DNA from: DYRB01 sp963709645
GTDB lineage: Bacteria > Pseudomonadota > Gammaproteobacteria > Chromatiales > Chromatiaceae
Assembly (NCBI GenBank): GCA_963709645.1
Contig: CAVPXP010000048.1
Location: 62,001-126,000 of the forward strand
DNA length: 64,000 nt
Reading direction: 5' to 3'
The notes under the pieces were generated by a model. The model was not told where the DNA came from and did no database searches. It saw only the letters and a list, made by a program, of their open reading frames with translations. Position numbers and translations under genes: made by a program. Numbering within the stretch: position 1 is the first letter of the stretch; each line of letters starts with the position of its first letter. Positions 54,956 to 63,690 of the stretch are shown piece after piece.

Positions 54956-56273
54956 ATGGAACCGGTCAAGATCGGGCTATTGGGCCTGGGCACCGTCGGC
55001 GGCGGCGTGGTGACGGTGCTCACCCGCAACGCCCGGGAGATTGCACGGCGCGCCGGTCGCGGCATCGAGATCGCCCACGCCGCGGCGCGCGAGTACAACC
55101 CGGCCGGCATCACCGGGCTGGACCAGATCGGGCACATCGGCGACGACGCCTTCGCCGTGGTGGACGATCCGCAGGTGGCTATCGTGGTGGAGCTGATCGG
55201 CGGCTACTCCCCAGCCCGGGAGCTGGTCCTGCGCGCCATCGCCAACCGCAAGCACGTGGTTACGGCCAACAAGGCGCTGATTGCCCGCCACGGCAATGAG
55301 ATCTTCGCCGCCGCCCAGGAACATGGGGTGACCGTCAGTTTCGAGGCGGCGGTGGCCGGCGGGGTCCCTATTATCAAGGCCGTCCGCGAGGGCCTGGCGG
55401 CCAATCACATCGAGTGGATTGCCGGGATCATCAATGGGACCGGCAACTTCATCCTCACCGAGATGCGCGACAAGCAGCGCGACTTCGCCGATGTGTTGGC
55501 GGAGGCCCAGGCCCTGGGCTATGCGGAGGCTGATCCGACCTTCGACGTGGAGGGCATCGATGCCGCCCATAAGCTGACCATCTTGGGATCGATCGCCTTT
55601 GGTATTCCGCTTCAGTTCGAGAAAACCTTCACCGAGGGGATCTCGCGCATACAGGCGCAGGACGTCGCGTACGCCGGGCAGCTCGGCTACCGCATCAAGC
55701 ACTTGGGCATTGCCCGGCGGACCCCGGATGGAATCGAGATGCGCGTCCATCCGACCCTGATCCCGCACCGGCGCCTTATCGCCAACGTAGACGGGGTCAT
55801 GAACGCCGTTCTGGTGAAGGGCGACGCCGTGGGTCCGACGCTCTACTATGGGGCCGGGGCTGGGGCGCTGCCCACCGCCTCGGCCGTGGTGGCGGATCTG
55901 GTCGATACTGTTCGTGTCCTGACCACGGACCCCACCAACCGCGTCCCGCACCTCGCTTTCCAGCCCGACGAACTGGCGGAGCTGCCGATTCTGCCCATGG
56001 AGCAGGTGGCGACCGCCTACTACCTCCGTGTCACCGCCCTGGACCAGCCGGGGGTGATGGCTCGCATCGCTGGGATACTGGGAGAGGAAGGGATCAGCAT
56101 CGAGGCAATCCAGCAGAAGGAGCCGGCGGAGGGTGATACCCATGTCCCGCTAGTCATGCTGAGCCACCGGGTACTTAGAAGGGCGGATGAACCAGGCTAT
56201 CGTCCGCATCGAGGCCCTGGACTCGGTCAAGGGTGCCGTGGTCCGCATCCGCATGGAGACTCTGGCGGGCTGA
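54956..56273 (+). pseudogene. hom: Homoserine dehydrogenase, frameshifted near the 3' end
   Basis: NAD(P)-binding GLLGLGTVGGGVVTVL at the N-terminus, NKALIARHGNEIFAAA, INGTGNFILTEMRDK, EADPTFDVEGIDAAHKLTIL (catalytic Asp/Lys region) and a C-terminal ACT domain (VTALDQPGVMARIAGILGEE). It reduces aspartate semialdehyde to homoserine. A strong Shine-Dalgarno (GAGGAG) precedes the ATG at 54956, 17 bases after alaC. The frame breaks near 56170-56180 and the last 29 residues (MNQAIVRIEALDSVKGAV onward) are in another frame, ending 56273. Restored length is about 438. The product supplies threonine and methionine synthesis. Confidence 0.92.
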
Positions 56274-56274
56274 C

Positions 56275-57401
56275 ATGGACCTTGGCGCGGCCCATGCCGC
56301 GGCGCGGGTCCCGGCTGCCCTGGACCTGCTGGTCCCAGGGCTCCTCGGGCCGATTCCAATCCCGCCGGACGATGTCCCGGCCGCGCCGACCCTTGCGCGT
56401 CTGCTCTCTCGCGGGACTCCTCTTTCCGGCGGCGTGGTCGGCCTGACTGAGGCCCTGTTCACCGCCTTCGGGCTGCCCCCGAGCCCAAGCCCCGACGCCT
56501 TCCCGCCCCAGTGGTCCCATCTGCCACCTGGCCGACGCACCCGAGGGGGGAACCGATGGCTATTGGTTCCACGCGGACCCGGTCCACTTGCGCCTCGACC
56601 GTGACCGCTTGATGCTCTACGACGCCCGCCAGTTAGACCTGACACAGGCCGAAGCCGACGCCCTGGTCACGCGCTTCAATGCCCACTTCGCCGACGACGG
56701 CCTAGCCCTGGAAGCCCCGGTACCCGGGCGTTGGTACCTGCGCCTCGCGGATGTCCCCGGGTTGAGCACCTGGCCCCTGGACGCGGTGGTTGGTCGCAGC
56801 GTAGCCCCTTTCCTTCCCACTGGAGAACGACGCCCGGCGCTGGGTCCGCATCCTGAACGAGGTGCAGATGCTGTTCGCCCAGGCCGAGACCAACCGCCGG
56901 CGTGAGGCCGAGGGGCGGCTGCCGGTGAGCGGAATCTGGCTCTGGGGCGGGGGTGAGCTGCCCCGCCTCCGGCCTCCGTCGCGGTACGGGTCCGTGTTCG
57001 CCGACCATCCACTCGCGGTCGGGTTGGCTAAGTGGAGCGGAGTCGTATGCCAGCCATTAGCTGGCGTCGAGCGCGTTGTGGTGCCGGCGGTGTCGGCTGG
57101 CCCGGTCCTCGTCGTCTGGCACCGGGTTTGGCCCGCGGTGCTGGACGCGGATCCATCTGCCTGGGCGAGGGAGTTGGTGCGGCTGGAGAGCTGGGTGCGG
57201 GACGTGCAGCGCCTGCTAGCCTCCCGAAGGCTGGAGCATTGCACCCTGGACGCGTGCGACGGCAGCCCGCTGCGAATTGCCCGCCTGGACAGATGGCGGA
57301 TCTGGCGGCGAGTGCGGCCCCTTTCGCGTTTGCTGGACCAGGATGCTCGCGGAAATTCGAGCATCGTGGCGTCGGTTGAGACCAAGACGCAGGGCTGGTG
57401 A
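56275..57401 (+). pseudogene. RpfE/phosphoglycerate mutase-like protein, two frameshifts
   Basis: Starts one base after the hom stop. The pieces read: MDLGAAHAAARVPAALDLL to about 56530; GYWFHADPVHLRLDRDRLML and DARQLDLTQAEADALVTRFN in a second frame to about 56815; RILNEVQMLFAQAETNRRRE, LPVSGIWLWGGGELP in a third. The order of motifs matches a gammaproteobacterial family annotated as regulatory protein RpfE or cofactor-independent phosphoglycerate mutase, about 350-375 residues. Removing one base at each break gives that length. The function is not established for the family. Confidence 0.6.
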
Positions 57402-57437
57402 CCCGAGATCTGCTGCGGGGGCCAAGGATGATCGCGA

Positions 57438-57902
57438 TCAAGCGGCGCGCTTCTTCCCAACGGCGGTGAGCCCGGCACCGTTGACGTCTTGCCTGTCTCG
57501 TTTGCCCCGCTCGACCAAGTCTGCCAGGGAGATGTCTCTCAGGAAGCGAAAGATCTCGTCGCTTAGTTGGTCCCACAGGCTGTGAGTCAGACAGCGCTTG
57601 CCGTCCCGACAATTTTCGCGTCCGCCGCAGCGGGTGAATTCAACCCACTCGTCCACTGCGCAAATAATGTCCGCGATGGAGATTTCTGAGGTCGACTTGC
57701 CCAAGTAATACCCGCCCCCCGGGCCGCGCACGCCCCGCACCAGCTGCTTGGCGCGAAGCGCGGCGAAAAGTTGTTCCAGGTAAGACAGGGAGATGCCCTG
57801 GTTAACGGAGATGTCGGCCAGGGTCACGGGGCCCTTGCCGGAGTTCAGGGCCAGGTCGAGCATGGCCGTGACCGCATATCTGCCTTTGGTAGAGAGTCTC
57901 AT
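57438..57902 (-). CDS. iscR: Iron-sulfur cluster regulator IscR
   Basis: Rrf2-family winged-helix regulator, 154 residues. The N-terminus MRLSTKGRYAVTAMLDLAL is the family signature, and the cluster ligands C92, C98 and C104 (CGGRENCRDGKRC, a Cx5Cx5C spacing) are at the same positions as in E. coli IscR. It senses Fe-S supply and, with a [2Fe-2S] cluster, represses isc genes. The usual iscSUA genes do not follow it here: the stop at 57438 is close to the opposing gene. The upstream region contains a good IscR type 1 site. Confidence 0.95.
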   Translation of the reverse strand: MRLSTKGRYAVTAMLDLALNSGKGPVTLADISVNQGISLSYLEQLFAALRAKQLVRGVRGPGGGYYLGKSTSEISIADIICAVDEWVEFTRCGGRENCRDGKRCLTHSLWDQLSDEIFRFLRDISLADLVERGKRDRQDVNGAGLTAVGKKRAA

Positions 57903-57964
57903 GGTGTTTGACCTTCGCGAGGAAACCGCAATTACCAACGGGTCTGCTGGGAAATAGAGTAGGC

Positions 57965-57989
57965 ATGGCAGAGTAAAATAGTCAAGGAA
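57965..57989 (-). promoter_or_regulatory. IscR type 1-like operator over the iscR promoter
   Basis: On the minus strand the 25 bases from 57989 to 57965 agree with the IscR type 1 consensus (ATASYYGACTRwwwYAGTCRRSTAT) at about 20 positions, including the core TTGACTATTTTA. The TTGACT at 57985-57980 is also a plausible -35, with TACTCT 18 bases further as -10. This suggests autoregulation by holo-IscR. The match was counted by eye. Confidence 0.65.
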
Positions 57990-58043
57990 ATCCTGGAAAA
58001 TATTTCCTGAAAGGCGGGGCGGGAATCCGCCACGCCAGCCCAG

Positions 58044-58559
58044 TTAGTCGGCGCGAATGTTGGACAAGTTCCCTGCAGTTGGAAGACGCCTCGATGGTTT
58101 CCCGGTCAATGCCTTGACAGACTGGCATGCGTCGCTAGACAAAAGATCGACGGGCTCTGCGGCCGGGCTACTGCTGGGACCAAACCGGTACCCCTGCCGG
58201 ACGCAGTAGGACAGCCACCTGGCGAGGAAGAGGTTCGCCCTCCACTTGGCATCCAGGGCCGGGTGGGAATAGTGTCGATAGATTGGCAGGACGGTCTGAT
58301 GCAGGTCGAGTACCTCTGCCTGCATGGCGTCGTGGTAGATGCACAGGCGGGCCCTGGGGTCGAGACAGTCCAGATCATCCCCGATGTTGCGCGGGAAGGC
58401 GTAGGTCAGGTGGATGAGGGTCGTGTAACGCGACTGTTCCAAAATCTGAAGGTAGAGGTCCGCGCCGGCAGCTGGCCGGGCGCGCAGCGATCCGCGCGAG
58501 CGGCGCAGCTCTGGGGCCAACTGCATTACCGAGCGATAACTGTCCTCGCAAACCTCCAT
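58044..58559 (-). CDS. DUF1249 (YqiB-type) protein
   Basis: 171 residues with the DUF1249 pattern: SYRSVMQLAPELRRSRGS, LYLQILEQSRYTTLIHLTYAF and RARLCIYHDAMQAEVLDLHQ. The family is common in Proteobacteria and of unknown function, often near cAMP phosphodiesterase cpdA or topoisomerase IV genes, which are absent here. The ATG at 58559 is chosen for its strong GGGAGGT Shine-Dalgarno four bases upstream; a longer frame to 58643 would begin with unrelated residues. The C-terminal 25 residues look disordered. Confidence 0.85.
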   Translation of the reverse strand: MEVCEDSYRSVMQLAPELRRSRGSLRARPAAGADLYLQILEQSRYTTLIHLTYAFPRNIGDDLDCLDPRARLCIYHDAMQAEVLDLHQTVLPIYRHYSHPALDAKWRANLFLARWLSYCVRQGYRFGPSSSPAAEPVDLLSSDACQSVKALTGKPSRRLPTAGNLSNIRAD

Positions 58560-58730
58560 GAGACCTCCCACCGTTGGGCGCACCGCGAGCGCCCAGGCGT
58601 GATGCCGAAGGCTAAACGAGGCTTCCATGTTGGAGCTGGCCAAGTTGCGCCGTTAGACCCTTGCGAAGGGGGGCGTCAGGTCGGACCATGCCCATGGGGC
58701 ACTGCGGGGGCCTTCGCACGGCGACGCCGA

Positions 58731-59114
58731 TCAAGTCGTGCCGGACGCCTGTTCGGTCTGCTGCGAGGCGATCTGGCTACGGACCTCGTTCATGTCGAGA
58801 TCCTTGGCCTTGGCCAACAGCTGGCGGAAGGACGACTCGGGAAGGGCCCCCGCTTGAGCGAAGATGATGACTTGATCCCGAAAGATCATCAGGGTTGGTA
58901 TGGACCGAACCTGGAAGTGGACCGCCAGGTCCTGCTCCTCCTCCGTGTTGATCTTGGCAAAGACGATGTCCTCGTGGTCCAGCGAGACCTTGTCGTACAC
59001 AGGAGCAAAGTTGCGGCAGGGGCCGCACCAAGGGGCCCAGAAATCGACGATCACGAACGCGTTGTCCTTGATCGTTTGCTCGAAGGTATCCTTGGTCAGT
59101 TCTACGACGGCCAT
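58731..59114 (-). CDS. Thioredoxin
   Basis: 127 residues with the thioredoxin active site C30 and C33 in FWAPWCGPCRNFAPV, the cis-proline in RSIPTLMIFRDQV, and a slightly extended, helical C-terminal tail (LDMNEVRSQIASQQTEQ) beyond the usual 105-110 residues. The start at 59114 is eight bases after AGGA; the alternative ATG two codons upstream sits too close to the ribosome site. It may serve NrdD or other redox partners, but no operon link shows this. Confidence 0.93.
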   Translation of the reverse strand: MAVVELTKDTFEQTIKDNAFVIVDFWAPWCGPCRNFAPVYDKVSLDHEDIVFAKINTEEEQDLAVHFQVRSIPTLMIFRDQVIIFAQAGALPESSFRQLLAKAKDLDMNEVRSQIASQQTEQASGTT

Positions 59115-59992
59115 TTGCATTTCCTGACGGTTTGAGATGCCACGGGATACTATCAAAATCCAAGCCTGCCCGCAGGCCCACACGCCCGCTCGTCAGGGTG
59201 AGCCGGTCAGGCGATTTTCGCATCTCCGGCCACGCTGACGACTCGCGCACCCCGCTTTGGGCCCTGGGACGCTGAGGTCAACGCGCGGAATTCGTCCCGC
59301 TCCTCAACGGGTTGGCTGCGTAGTCTGTAGTGGCAATCGGAAACATCATGCCGCACCACGGCTCCGATTCAATTCCGCAGAGGCGGTGCCCAGAAAGTAA
59401 TAGTCTGGGCCAACCTTGAGCTGAACGCACGCCCGACTGCGGTTCCTGCCCGATCCTCTCCGGTGATCCCGCCGGCGTCGCCGAACCGCCGGTGATCGTC
59501 CTCGCCGTCCTTTGACCACCCTGCCTTTCCCTTGGTGGGATGCTGCCAGCCAAATTTCAGCCTTCCGAATCTGTGGACCATCGGTCCGACGCCTTGCGCT
59601 TTGACCAAGTAAAACGGCAGAATCCCCGATCGGATGGAGTGTCCAGCGAGCGAGCTTGGCCGCCTGCCGCTCAACTTAGGCGCTATTGCCCCCTGCGCCG
59701 CCCAAACAGCAATGGCGCAGAGAAGCAAGGCAGGGCAGCCGCTTTGGCTGGTATCATTGATAATATTGCGCCGGGTCTCGCCCCGTGTCGGATGGAACTG
59801 CCTCATTTTGGCAGCGCGCTGGGCCGCCTCGTCGGCGCAATCGATAGGCGCGGCAATCCGCGTGGACGTGGTCCGCATGCAGGTCGCGGACCTCTGGCTC
59901 GCAGCACGGACACGGACCACTGGCGAGGATCGCTGGCAGGTCCTAGCACGACAACGCAGACACCGATCACTACCAAGATGGGAGGAAGAACC
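59115..59992. other. Intergenic region between thioredoxin and DUF4388-like gene
   Basis: About 880 bases between divergent genes. I see no frame with a ribosome site, domain or normal codon use. It should contain both promoters. An AT-rich patch around 59750-59770 (ATCATTGATAATATT) is a candidate. Confidence 0.5.
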
Positions 59993-60556
59993 ATGTCCGA
60001 GCTGCTCGATTATTCGGGCCTTTATCAATTGCTTTCCGAACTCGTGGCAAAGAAGCGCACAGGCACGCTCCTTGGCAAGACCGATACCGGCCACTCTGTC
60101 ATGATCAGCGTTCGCGGGGGGGAGATCATCTCGCTCATTTGCGCGGGGAAACGTGGGCGCGCGGCCATTCCCGCGATCCGGAAGATCACGTCGCTCACTT
60201 TTCGCTTGGACAGCGCTGCGGGCCAGGCGGGGGCAACCGACCTGCCGCCGACGGCGGACATCATGGGTGCCCTGACGCCATCGTCCCCCGGCCAGGAAGC
60301 CGGACTATCTCTGGCTTCGCCAGGCGGCGTTTTGCCGGATCAACAAGGCGATGGACCAATGCTTTGTGAATTGTTGTCCCGGTTTCTCGGTCCCATTGCC
60401 CCTGTCATGTGCTCGGAAACCATCAGGGCCGCAGGCGGGTTAGCTGACGATGCGCAGAAGCAGCGGGTGATTCTCATGCTCGCCAAGGAGATCGACAACG
60501 AAGCCGAGGCGGCGGAGTTCATCGAGGGTGCGCGCAAGATACTCGGGGTCATGTGA
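59993..60556 (+). CDS. DUF4388 (PATAN)-like signalling-associated protein
   Basis: 187 residues. The N-terminal 1-75 (LYQLLSELVAKKRTGTLLG, then VMISVRGGEIISLICAGKRG) resembles PATAN/DUF4388 adaptor domains of two-component and chemotaxis systems. The linker (80-120) is Pro/Gly-rich, and the C-terminal helical domain (LCELLSRFLGPIAPVMCSE) recurs in similar proteins. GGGAGG is ten bases upstream of the ATG. It converges on the haem sensor gene with 78 bases between them. No catalytic residues are seen; a partner-binding role is inferred. Confidence 0.6.
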   Translation: MSELLDYSGLYQLLSELVAKKRTGTLLGKTDTGHSVMISVRGGEIISLICAGKRGRAAIPAIRKITSLTFRLDSAAGQAGATDLPPTADIMGALTPSSPGQEAGLSLASPGGVLPDQQGDGPMLCELLSRFLGPIAPVMCSETIRAAGGLADDAQKQRVILMLAKEIDNEAEAAEFIEGARKILGVM

Positions 60557-60634
60557 CGACGGAGTTTTGGCCAGGCTTGCCCACGCGATCTTGGCCGGCG
60601 TCCTCGCGCAGAACGCCGGCCCCGAAGCACTCCG

Positions 60635-61540
60635 TCAGGTGCGCGTCTTATTGAATCGCTTCATCACCTGAGAAAAGCTGCGGCGTAGCAGTTCGACGGA
60701 CCGTGCGAGATCACCGATCTCGTCGTTACGCTGAATATCCAGCGACCGATCCAGATCACCTTTCACGACGGCGTGGGCCGCACTGGTGATTTCGAGGATT
60801 GGCGAGATCAGGTTGCGGCGTACCAGGATGTTGATGGTCACGAAGATCAGGGCGAACAGAGCAGTCAGCAAGCCAACCGCCACCAAGCTGCGCTGCATCG
60901 CCAGGGCGTTGACGTCCTCGATTGGTACACCCACCAGTTCGATCCCGACGATATCCTTGTCTTTGTAATGGTACCCGCTGGTCTGGCCGTATTGGGCCGT
61001 GATCTCGGTATGTACCTTTTCGGGATCGCCGTGACACTGTAGGCAGCCGGGTTGACTGACGATGGGCGCGGAGGCAACCAGCATCGGCTGCCCGCCCAAC
61101 TCACCCTCGGTTTGCAAATTCGTCAGGCCACGGTCGGCGCGAAACTCCTCGAGCAAGTCACGTTCGAACGGCTCCGGGCTGTTCGCGGGATTGAGCGGGT
61201 TGTCGGAGACATTGCGGATCGCATACCGATCCTGGAGCCCCTTGAAGTGTTTCGCGATCAGACTGACCGCCACAATGCCGGAGAAGCCGGCCGAATGAAA
61301 CTGCTTGTTCTCGATGAACCAAGGACGCATGTCCTTGCCGATGTAGCCCTTGACGGACTTTACTAAATCACCGAGCAGGCGCAACTCCGAGTTTGCCTGG
61401 GCAAACACCTCAGTGCGGGTGAAGTAATAAATGGCTGGGGCGCTGACGGCAATACTGAGGACATAGAGCAGCAAGAGTGACATATTAAAGCGCCGGGCAA
61501 CACTGCCTGTTCTCCCGGTCGTAGACGATGTGGTAGCCAT
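60635..61540 (-). CDS. DUF3365 (Tll0287-like) c-haem sensor with HAMP domain
   Basis: 301 residues: a membrane helix at about 20-40, a periplasmic DUF3365 domain (40-215) with the haem c motif C166-L-Q-C169-H170, a second helix (218-240) and a cytoplasmic HAMP segment (240-293, ISPILEITSAAHAVVKGDLD). The C-terminus stops right after HAMP (VKRFNKTRT), so there is no kinase or methyl-accepting output on this chain; it must signal through a partner. GAGGA is six bases before the ATG. DUF3365 proteins are redox or gas sensors. Confidence 0.85.
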   Translation of the reverse strand: MATTSSTTGRTGSVARRFNMSLLLLYVLSIAVSAPAIYYFTRTEVFAQANSELRLLGDLVKSVKGYIGKDMRPWFIENKQFHSAGFSGIVAVSLIAKHFKGLQDRYAIRNVSDNPLNPANSPEPFERDLLEEFRADRGLTNLQTEGELGGQPMLVASAPIVSQPGCLQCHGDPEKVHTEITAQYGQTSGYHYKDKDIVGIELVGVPIEDVNALAMQRSLVAVGLLTALFALIFVTINILVRRNLISPILEITSAAHAVVKGDLDRSLDIQRNDEIGDLARSVELLRRSFSQVMKRFNKTRT

Positions 61541-62072
61541 GGAGATCCTCGTTTGGTGTTTTGTTGACTAAGACCTTTTTCGGTCCGGAGTACAAGTCGC
61601 CGGATGACGTGCCAGCGCCAACCCCTGTTCTGCCTTGGCGCTGCGGCACAGTCGTCCGCGCCCCCTGCGGTGAGGCGCTGACTGGCCGCGGCGCGGGATC
61701 ATGCCTCGCTACAATCCGAGGCGGCCAAGGTACGGTTGGTGCCTGGAGGCTTGCGGTCACGCATGCGACGATGTTGGTCAGTCAGCAACGAGTGCACGTG
61801 GCCCCCTCTTTGGTCCCGTGGGCTGGCCGACCGAGTATGTCGCAATGCGCGAAGAAATGATCCGCTATCTATCACAGTGTGTAAACCCCAGCGCGATAAA
61901 GCGCGCGAAGGATCTTTGCAGCGGAAGGGACTGATGTGCTCGATGGCGGCAAACCCTTTGGTCTGCGCGCGGTGCTGCGACGCCCGATTGCGGGGACATC
62001 TGGCCTCGATTCGCATCGGGTCGAAAGTGCTTCGTCATTCGAAGTTCGATGCGTCAGTTCATCAATGCGTTG
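61541..62072. other. Intergenic region upstream of the haem sensor
   Basis: About 530 bases with no gene I can support; short open frames here have no Shine-Dalgarno or domain. It holds the sensor promoter and leads into copy 3 of the structured repeat. Confidence 0.5.
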
Positions 62073-62229
62073 TTAGGGAAACGCTGATTAAAGCGTTTCC
62101 CGTGCGGGCCACGGAGGGCCCGCCATTTCCAACGGTGCTAAGCCGTTGAAAATGCAGCGCTCCACGAGTCGCGCCTCGGGGAGCGCGAGCTGATTCAAGC
62201 CAGGGATGGCTTTTATCAGCATCTCCTTA
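62073..62229 (+). repeat. Structured interspersed repeat, copy 3 (157 bp)
   Basis: Nearly identical to copy 1 over its whole 157 bases, starting TTAGGGAAACGCTGATTAAA and ending CAGCATCTCCTTA. Differences include A for T in GGGAAACG, CACGGAG for CACAGAG in the first loop, GGTGCTAAG for GGCGCTAAG (pairing kept as G-T), and TTTTAT for TTTAAT near the right end. It lies between the haem sensor leader and the MCE operon end. Confidence 0.87.
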
Positions 62230-62661
62230 AGTCTCAACGAGTAAAACCTCTCCCATTGGGCTGGACCCGACATCTTGCAACTGCCTCCGGTACAACTCGG
62301 TCAGGTCCGCAAACTGTTGCATCCCCCGCGTTAGATGCGTCCGTGGTTGCTGCCATCGGCTCGCCACTACGCCCTCTGCCGCTCCACACGGGGGGCCGGG
62401 CCGCTGTCCAGACCTCGCACGCCGGGTTTGCGCCGCGGCGGCTCTTCCTGGCGGTTGTGCTGCCCCCTGGGGTGGCCACCAGCGACAAATGCAGTGGGCC
62501 TTGAGATCGCGGAGGCGCCCGGCGATGTCTGCGTCTTGCGTTGGAGTGCGGGTTCTAGGGAGCGTCCAAGGCGTGTGTCTGCCGCGCAACTCGATGTGCT
62601 GCGTGCGGACATCACTGCTGCCTCCGTCTGCGATAGCCTCCGGGGGGTCGAGACGACGCCG
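62230..62661. other. Region after the MCE gene, no supported gene
   Basis: About 430 bases. A frame at 62227-62589 on the minus strand is open but Arg/Pro-rich and without domains. In Mla-type operons an auxiliary lipoprotein gene often follows mlaD; none is recognisable here. Confidence 0.5.
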
Positions 62662-63690
62662 TCACCGCTTGCCCCGCACGATGGCCTCCGGATGGCGCTC
62701 CAGGTAATCTGCGAGGCTTCGAAGTGAACGGGCGGCCCCGGTGGCCTCCGCGAGCAATTGGTTGAGGCTGTACCGCAGGTCGGACCCCTGCGCGACCGCC
62801 GCCTCCACTGTCCCTAGGGTCGTGCCGAGCTGACGGAGGGCGGAGTTGGCCGTTGCGGCCAGTGGCTCGACCTGGGCGTCTAGGTGCTGGCTCAGCCGAC
62901 CCATGTCCCCAGCCGTGGCCCCCAGGCTGTCGGCCAGGGCGTTCGCCCGAGTGGCCAGCGTGTCGGCCAGGGTCGCATACTGCGTCAGAGTCCGTTCGAC
63001 TTGCGCCCCCAGGGGCTTGACTTGTGCGCCAATGTCGTCGGATAGGCGCCCGATGCGTGCCAGCGTATCATCCAGGCGACCGATCAGGGTTTGGAGAGAC
63101 CCCGAGTCCAGCAGGGATCTGACGGCCGCAAGGGTCCCGGTTGCCCCCGCCAAAAGGTCGTCGAGCGAGACCTTTTCGAGGATATCTGCAAACCGGTCTC
63201 GGGTTGACTCGATGGACGGGATCTCGATCCCCTTAACCCCGATACCGACGTAGCGCGGCGGCGTCCTCGTCCCCATCCCCAGGGACACCGCATACTGCCC
63301 CGTGACCAGGCTCACCGGCTCCAGCTTGGCCCGCAGACCCCGCTCCTCGACCAGGCGTTTGGCGAAGGCGACGGGGTCCAGCTCCCCATCCCCCCGCCCG
63401 ATGACCCCGATGGCATCGGGCCAGATATCGTAGGAGACCGGGATGCTGAAGCGATCGTCCGCAACCACGTAATCCAGGCCGATCTCGGTCACCTCGCCGA
63501 TTTGGACCCCCTGGAACTGGACCTGGGCCCCCAGACTCAGACCCTGCACCGAACCGGGGAAATAGGTCACCATGGCAACCCGCGCCTTGAGCCAGGCCCC
63601 GCTTCCGAAGACCAGTATGGCAACCACGACCAGAACAAGGGCCCCGAGGACAAATGCGCCGATGACCGTTGGATTGGCTTGTCTGGTCAT
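62662..63690 (-). CDS. MCE-domain (MlaD-type) lipid transport protein
   Basis: 342 residues: N-terminal helix (TVIGAFVLGALVLVVVAIL), an MCE domain at about 40-120 (VTYFPGSVQGLSLGAQVQFQ, then GVQIGEVTEIGL), and a long helical region (about 170-330) rich in Ala/Leu with repeats such as LGAQVERTLTQYATLADTLA. It is anchored in the inner membrane and carries phospholipids or other lipids across the periplasm. Its start overlaps the ABC ATPase stop (ATGA), placing it in an ATPase-permease-MCE operon whose other genes lie beyond the window. Confidence 0.92.
   Translation of the reverse strand: MTRQANPTVIGAFVLGALVLVVVAILVFGSGAWLKARVAMVTYFPGSVQGLSLGAQVQFQGVQIGEVTEIGLDYVVADDRFSIPVSYDIWPDAIGVIGRGDGELDPVAFAKRLVEERGLRAKLEPVSLVTGQYAVSLGMGTRTPPRYVGIGVKGIEIPSIESTRDRFADILEKVSLDDLLAGATGTLAAVRSLLDSGSLQTLIGRLDDTLARIGRLSDDIGAQVKPLGAQVERTLTQYATLADTLATRANALADSLGATAGDMGRLSQHLDAQVEPLAATANSALRQLGTTLGTVEAAVAQGSDLRYSLNQLLAEATGAARSLRSLADYLERHPEAIVRGKR

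Noticed and set aside
53690..56446. Apparent 918-residue aminotransferase-homoserine dehydrogenase fusion
   Set aside because: A one-base T insertion near 54757 removes the alaC stop. hom has its own Shine-Dalgarno and ATG, and alaC's conserved end lies in the other frame.
62227..62589. 120-codon minus-strand frame after the MCE gene, considered as an auxiliary lipoprotein
   Set aside because: Arg/Pro-rich, without lipobox or conserved motif, and it ends inside the repeat edge.
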